Shown here piece after piece: positions 57,875 to 60,903 of a DNA stretch of 60,903 bases (position 1 is the stretch's first letter; every line of letters starts with the position of its first letter). Made by a program: the position numbers and the translations under genes. Under the pieces are notes generated by a model. It was not told where the DNA came from and did no database searches. It saw only the letters and a list, made by a program, of their open reading frames with translations. This DNA comes from Rhodobacterales bacterium (GTDB lineage: Bacteria; Pseudomonadota; Alphaproteobacteria; Caulobacterales; Hyphomonadaceae). The DNA is taken from contig JACXUV010000023.1 in NCBI GenBank assembly GCA_014763715.1, positions 1 to 60,903 on the forward strand, given 5' to 3'.

Positions 57875-58642
57875 ATGGGCTTGATGAAAAAGCACGAAAC
57901 GCTTGAGCGTCATTCTCTGGCACTCACGCTGGGTATCCTGGTCACTGTCGCTATCGGCGGGATCGTGGAAATCGCACCGCTCTTCTATCTCGAAAACACC
58001 ATCGAGAAGGTCGAAGGGATGCGCCCATATACGCCGCTCGAACTGGCCGGCCGCAATGTCTATATCCGTGAGGGCTGCTATGTCTGCCACTCACAAATGG
58101 TGCGCCCACTGCGGGATGAGGTCGAACGCTACGGCCACTACTCGCTGGCGGCGGAAAGCATGTACGACCACCCGTTCCAGTGGGGCTCTAAGCGGACAGG
58201 TCCTGACCTTGCCCGCGTAGGTGGCAAGTATTCGGATGCCTGGCATGTGGATCACCTGAAGGATCCGCAATCCATGGTTCCGGAATCGGTGATGCCACCT
58301 TACGCATTCCTGGCCGACAACAAGCTTCACTATGAAACGATTGGCGACCACCTGAAGGCACTTCGCTTCGAAGGGGTTCCGTACACAGACGAGATGATTG
58401 AGAACGCCAAGGCGGACCTCATCGCTCAGGCCGATCCAGATGCAGACTACGATGCACAGGATGCACTCGTCGCCCGTTATGAAGAAGCCGCCGGCCGCGA
58501 GGGCTCCGTCAGGATTGCGGACTATGATGGCAATCCTGACAAGGTGACCGAGCTCGACGCCCTTGTGGCTTACCTTCAGATGGTTGGCACTCTGGTGGAT
58601 TTCTCCACCTATGAAGCCGACGACCTGGATAACCGCAGGTAA
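57875..58642 (+). CDS. ccoO: cbb3-type cytochrome c oxidase subunit II
   Basis: A 255-residue monohaem cytochrome c, with an N-terminal membrane anchor ([20 protein letters not shown]) and a haem site [15 protein letters not shown]; the axial Met is likely in [10 protein letters not shown]. It passes electrons from CcoP to CcoN. It lies 11 bases after ccoN in the ccoNOQP operon. Confidence 0.97.
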   Translation: MGLMKKHETLERHSLALTLGILVTVAIGGIVEIAPLFYLENTIEKVEGMRPYTPLELAGRNVYIREGCYVCHSQMVRPLRDEVERYGHYSLAAESMYDHPFQWGSKRTGPDLARVGGKYSDAWHVDHLKDPQSMVPESVMPPYAFLADNKLHYETIGDHLKALRFEGVPYTDEMIENAKADLIAQADPDADYDAQDALVARYEEAAGREGSVRIADYDGNPDKVTELDALVAYLQMVGTLVDFSTYEADDLDNRR

Positions 58643-58653
58643 GGGGCAGGGCT

Positions 58654-58815
58654 ATGTATGAGATTCTGTCAAAGTTTGCCCAGACATGGGGCCTGGGCTT
58701 TTTCGTTCTGATGTTCGCTGTCGCAGTCGCCTACGCGCTGTGGCCGTCGAACAAGGAAAAATTCCAAGCAGCGGCCCATTGGCCGCTCGATGAAGGGGAA
58801 CCTGGAGATGAGTGA
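58654..58815 (+). CDS. ccoQ: cbb3-type cytochrome c oxidase subunit CcoQ
   Basis: A 53-residue single-helix protein (MYEILSKFAQTWGLGFFVLM, continuing FAVAVAYALWPSNK) that stabilises the cbb3 complex. ATG 58654 is preceded by GGGGCAGGG. It starts 11 bases after ccoO, and its stop overlaps the ccoP start region by eight bases. Confidence 0.9.
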   Translation: MYEILSKFAQTWGLGFFVLMFAVAVAYALWPSNKEKFQAAAHWPLDEGEPGDE

Positions 58816-59695
58816 GACCGACAAGGAAGTTGATGTCCTGTCCGGTGTGGAAACAACCGGCCATTCCTGGGACGGCATCAAGGAGCTGAACAACCCCCTT
58901 CCCCGCTGGTGGCTGTATGTCTGGTATGGCACGATCTTCTGGGCGATCCTGTACATGATCGCCATGCCCGCCCTGCCATCGCTGCCGGGGCTCGGGAGCC
59001 GCAATACACCCGGCGTACTTGGAATGTCTGACCGTTCCGCCGTGGCCGAGAGTGTTGCCACCCTTCATGCTGAACGTAGCGCGGCCTCAGCCGAACTGCT
59101 GACCGCATCACTTCAGGACATTCAGAACAATCTGGACCTGCAGCAGTTTGCGATGGCAATGGGAGAAAGTGCCTTCGGGGATAACTGCGCCACGTGTCAT
59201 GGTGCTGGCGGCCGGGGCGCAAAAGGCTACCCGATGCTGGCAGACGATGTCTGGCTTTGGGATGGCACTCTGGATGGTATTGAGCAAACGATCCGCCACG
59301 GCATCCGGCATGAAGAAGATGTGGACACCCGCTTTTCCGCAATGCCCGCCTTTGGCCGGGATGGCCTGCTGACATCTGTTCAGATCGACGACCTGGTCCA
59401 ATATGTCCTCAGTGTCAGCGGTCACGAAGCGAATGCCGGTATGGCTGCGCGTGGAGAAGGCCTGTTCCAGTCGAACTGCGCCAGCTGCCACGGTATGGAC
59501 GCGAAAGGCTCCAGGGATGTCGGTGCTCCAAACCTGACGGATGCTGACTGGCTCTATGGTTCGAGCCCGGACGATATCCGCGCGACCATCACGAATGCCC
59601 GTAACTCCCATATGCCAGCTTGGCAGGGTCGTCTTGATGACGCCACCATCAAGGCACTAGCAGTTTACGTGCACTCACTCGGTGGTGGTGAGTAA
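58808..59695 (+). CDS. ccoP: cbb3-type cytochrome c oxidase subunit III (dihaem)
   Basis: A 295-residue protein with one membrane helix (WYGTIFWAILYMIAMPALP) and two c-type haem sites, NCATCHGAGG and NCASCHGMDA. Axial Met candidates are in FSAMPAFGRDG and SHMPAWQGR. It is the electron entry subunit. ATG 58808 gives MSETDKEVDVLSG and lies inside the ccoQ end, preceded by GGAG (in CTGGAG). Confidence 0.96.
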   Translation: MSETDKEVDVLSGVETTGHSWDGIKELNNPLPRWWLYVWYGTIFWAILYMIAMPALPSLPGLGSRNTPGVLGMSDRSAVAESVATLHAERSAASAELLTASLQDIQNNLDLQQFAMAMGESAFGDNCATCHGAGGRGAKGYPMLADDVWLWDGTLDGIEQTIRHGIRHEEDVDTRFSAMPAFGRDGLLTSVQIDDLVQYVLSVSGHEANAGMAARGEGLFQSNCASCHGMDAKGSRDVGAPNLTDADWLYGSSPDDIRATITNARNSHMPAWQGRLDDATIKALAVYVHSLGGGE

Positions 59696-59727
59696 GTATA
59701 TTTCTCTAATTTCTTGGTGCCCAGGAT

Positions 59728-60903
59728 ATGACAACCGTCATTGACCACACGAAATCTAATGCGCCTCCACCTTCACTCTATGAAGGGCGCAAGCAGATCT
59801 ATCCGAAGCTCGCGCATGGCAAGTTCCGGACGATCAAGTGGGTCGTGATGGCCGTCACCCTGGGCATCTATTACATCCTGCCCTGGATACGCTGGCCGCG
59901 CGGGGAAGGTATTCCCGATCAAGCGGTTCTCGCGGATTTCGCAGGCGAGAAATTCTATTTCTTCTGGTTCGAAATCTGGCCACAGGAACTCTATTACCTG
60001 GCTGGCCTGCTCATTGTGGCAACGCTCGGCCTGTTCCTGGTGACTTCTCTTTTCGGCCGGGCATGGTGTGGATACACGTGCCCTCAGACTGTCTGGACAG
60101 ACCTTTATATCTGGGTTGAACGTGCCTTTGAGGGAGACCGTGCAGCCCGCATGCGTCTCGACGCTCAACCCTGGTCCTTCAACAAGGCCTGGCGCAAATT
60201 GGGCAAGCACCTTGTCTGGCTAATCATTGCCTTCTGGACCGGTGGCGCATTCGTTCTTTACTGGCATGATGCGCCAACTGTCGCCAAAGGCTGGTTCACT
60301 GGCGAGGCGCCGCTTACGGCGTACTTCTTCGCGGGCATCCTTACATTCACGACCTACTTCCTGGCAGGATGGATGCGCGAGCAGGTCTGCACATATATGT
60401 GCCCTTGGCCGCGTATTCAGGGCGCTCTGACGGATGAGAATGCTCTGAACGTTACCTATCGCTATGATCGCGGCGAACCTCGTGGCCCACATCGCAAAGG
60501 TGAGAGTTGGGACGGCCGAGGCGACTGCATTGATTGCAAGCAATGCGTACAAGTGTGCCCAATGGGTATCGATATCCGTGACGGTGCGCAGCTGGAATGC
60601 ATCCATTGCGCTCTCTGCATCGATGCCTGTGACGACATCATGAAAAAGATCGGCCGGCCGACCGGGCTCATCGCCTACGATACAGATTTTGCCATCGCCG
60701 AGCGCGTCGCGGGTCGCAAGCCAAAGTATAAGATCCTGCGTCCCCGTACCATGCTGTATTCGGCACTCATGCTGCTTATCGGGGCCATGGTCGCTTTCGG
60801 TTACTTCAACAAATCGACGTTCGAGGTGAACGTCCTGAAAGATCGTTCGCCGCCGTTCGTCCGCCTGTCCGATGGGAATGTCCGCAACGGCTACACGCTG
60901 AAG
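59728..60903 (+). CDS. ccoG: cbb3 oxidase assembly ferredoxin CcoG (FixG), 3'-truncated
   Basis: The first 392 codons are in the window. CcoG is a membrane protein with two [4Fe-4S] clusters that supports copper reduction in cbb3 oxidase assembly. Visible: helices near residues 35-50, 90-108, 160-180 and 190-215, the conserved GRAWCGYTCPQTVW, the CTYMCPWPRIQ motif, and the ferredoxin motif CIDCKQCVQVCPMGIDIRDG followed by CIHCALCIDACDDIM. ATG 59728 follows CCAGGAT. It continues the ccoNOQP operon. Confidence 0.95.
   Translation, partial: MTTVIDHTKSNAPPPSLYEGRKQIYPKLAHGKFRTIKWVVMAVTLGIYYILPWIRWPRGEGIPDQAVLADFAGEKFYFFWFEIWPQELYYLAGLLIVATLGLFLVTSLFGRAWCGYTCPQTVWTDLYIWVERAFEGDRAARMRLDAQPWSFNKAWRKLGKHLVWLIIAFWTGGAFVLYWHDAPTVAKGWFTGEAPLTAYFFAGILTFTTYFLAGWMREQVCTYMCPWPRIQGALTDENALNVTYRYDRGEPRGPHRKGESWDGRGDCIDCKQCVQVCPMGIDIRDGAQLECIHCALCIDACDDIMKKIGRPTGLIAYDTDFAIAERVAGRKPKYKILRPRTMLYSALMLLIGAMVAFGYFNKSTFEVNVLKDRSPPFVRLSDGNVRNGYTLK

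Overview
The window looks like a chromosomal segment of an alphaproteobacterium, most likely of the Hyphomonadaceae/Caulobacterales type. The reasons are gene content and order (PpiD-like foldase-trpE-trpG-trpD-trpC-lexA facing comEC/gltX/gltA; rlpA-dacC-tmk-holB-tatD; FixLJ beside ccoNOQPG), a GTTC-N7-GTTC SOS box in front of lexA, and the pattern of start codons and ribosome sites. This assignment is inference; no 16S gene is present. Genes are dense, no gap without a gene exceeds about 270 bases, and there is no transposase, integrase, phage gene or CRISPR array.

Layout. 1-5.2 kb: a truncated TPR-sulfotransferase, purQ, a small membrane protein, gltA and gltX, all on the minus strand. 5.2-14 kb: comEC, then the minus-strand tryptophan run with lexA at its end. 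14-17 kb: tpiA, secG, pyrG. 17-25 kb: an exported protein of unknown function, a cyclopropane-fatty-acid-synthase-like methyltransferase, photolyase, a heptose kinase gene (hldE) that has lost its nucleotidyltransferase domain, hspQ, ppx, rlmE and a second sulfotransferase. 25-35.4 kb: a dodecin-like protein, a GFA-family protein with a Cys-rich lipoprotein, an indoleamine-dioxygenase-like protein, a class-C beta-lactamase-fold lipoprotein, guaB, small unknown genes, a GNAT enzyme, an RsmB-family methylase and an Asp/Asn-hydroxylase-like protein. 35.5-37 kb: guaA.

37.3-42.9 kb holds the most unusual locus: three tightly packed plus-strand genes encoding a cytoplasmic DUF218 (YdcF-like) protein, a 1284-residue fusion of a complete MurC/Mpl-type Mur ligase with an NRPS adenylation domain, a carrier domain and a thioesterase domain that has Cys in place of Ser, and a GH3 NagZ-like N-acetylhexosaminidase. 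There is no condensation domain. I read it as a system for building or modifying muropeptides or a related amino-acid conjugate. I do not know of a description of this architecture.

43-53 kb: acyl-CoA genes, tRNA-Ser(UGA), a DUF2804 protein, then rlpA, dacC, tmk, holB, tatD and a metallo-beta-lactamase-fold gene. 53.4-60.9 kb is a microaerobic respiration block: a lone receiver, FixJ, a haem-PAS FixL and a small membrane protein on the minus strand, divergent from ccoN-ccoO-ccoQ-ccoP-ccoG, which encode cbb3 oxidase and its assembly factor. The last gene runs off the window.
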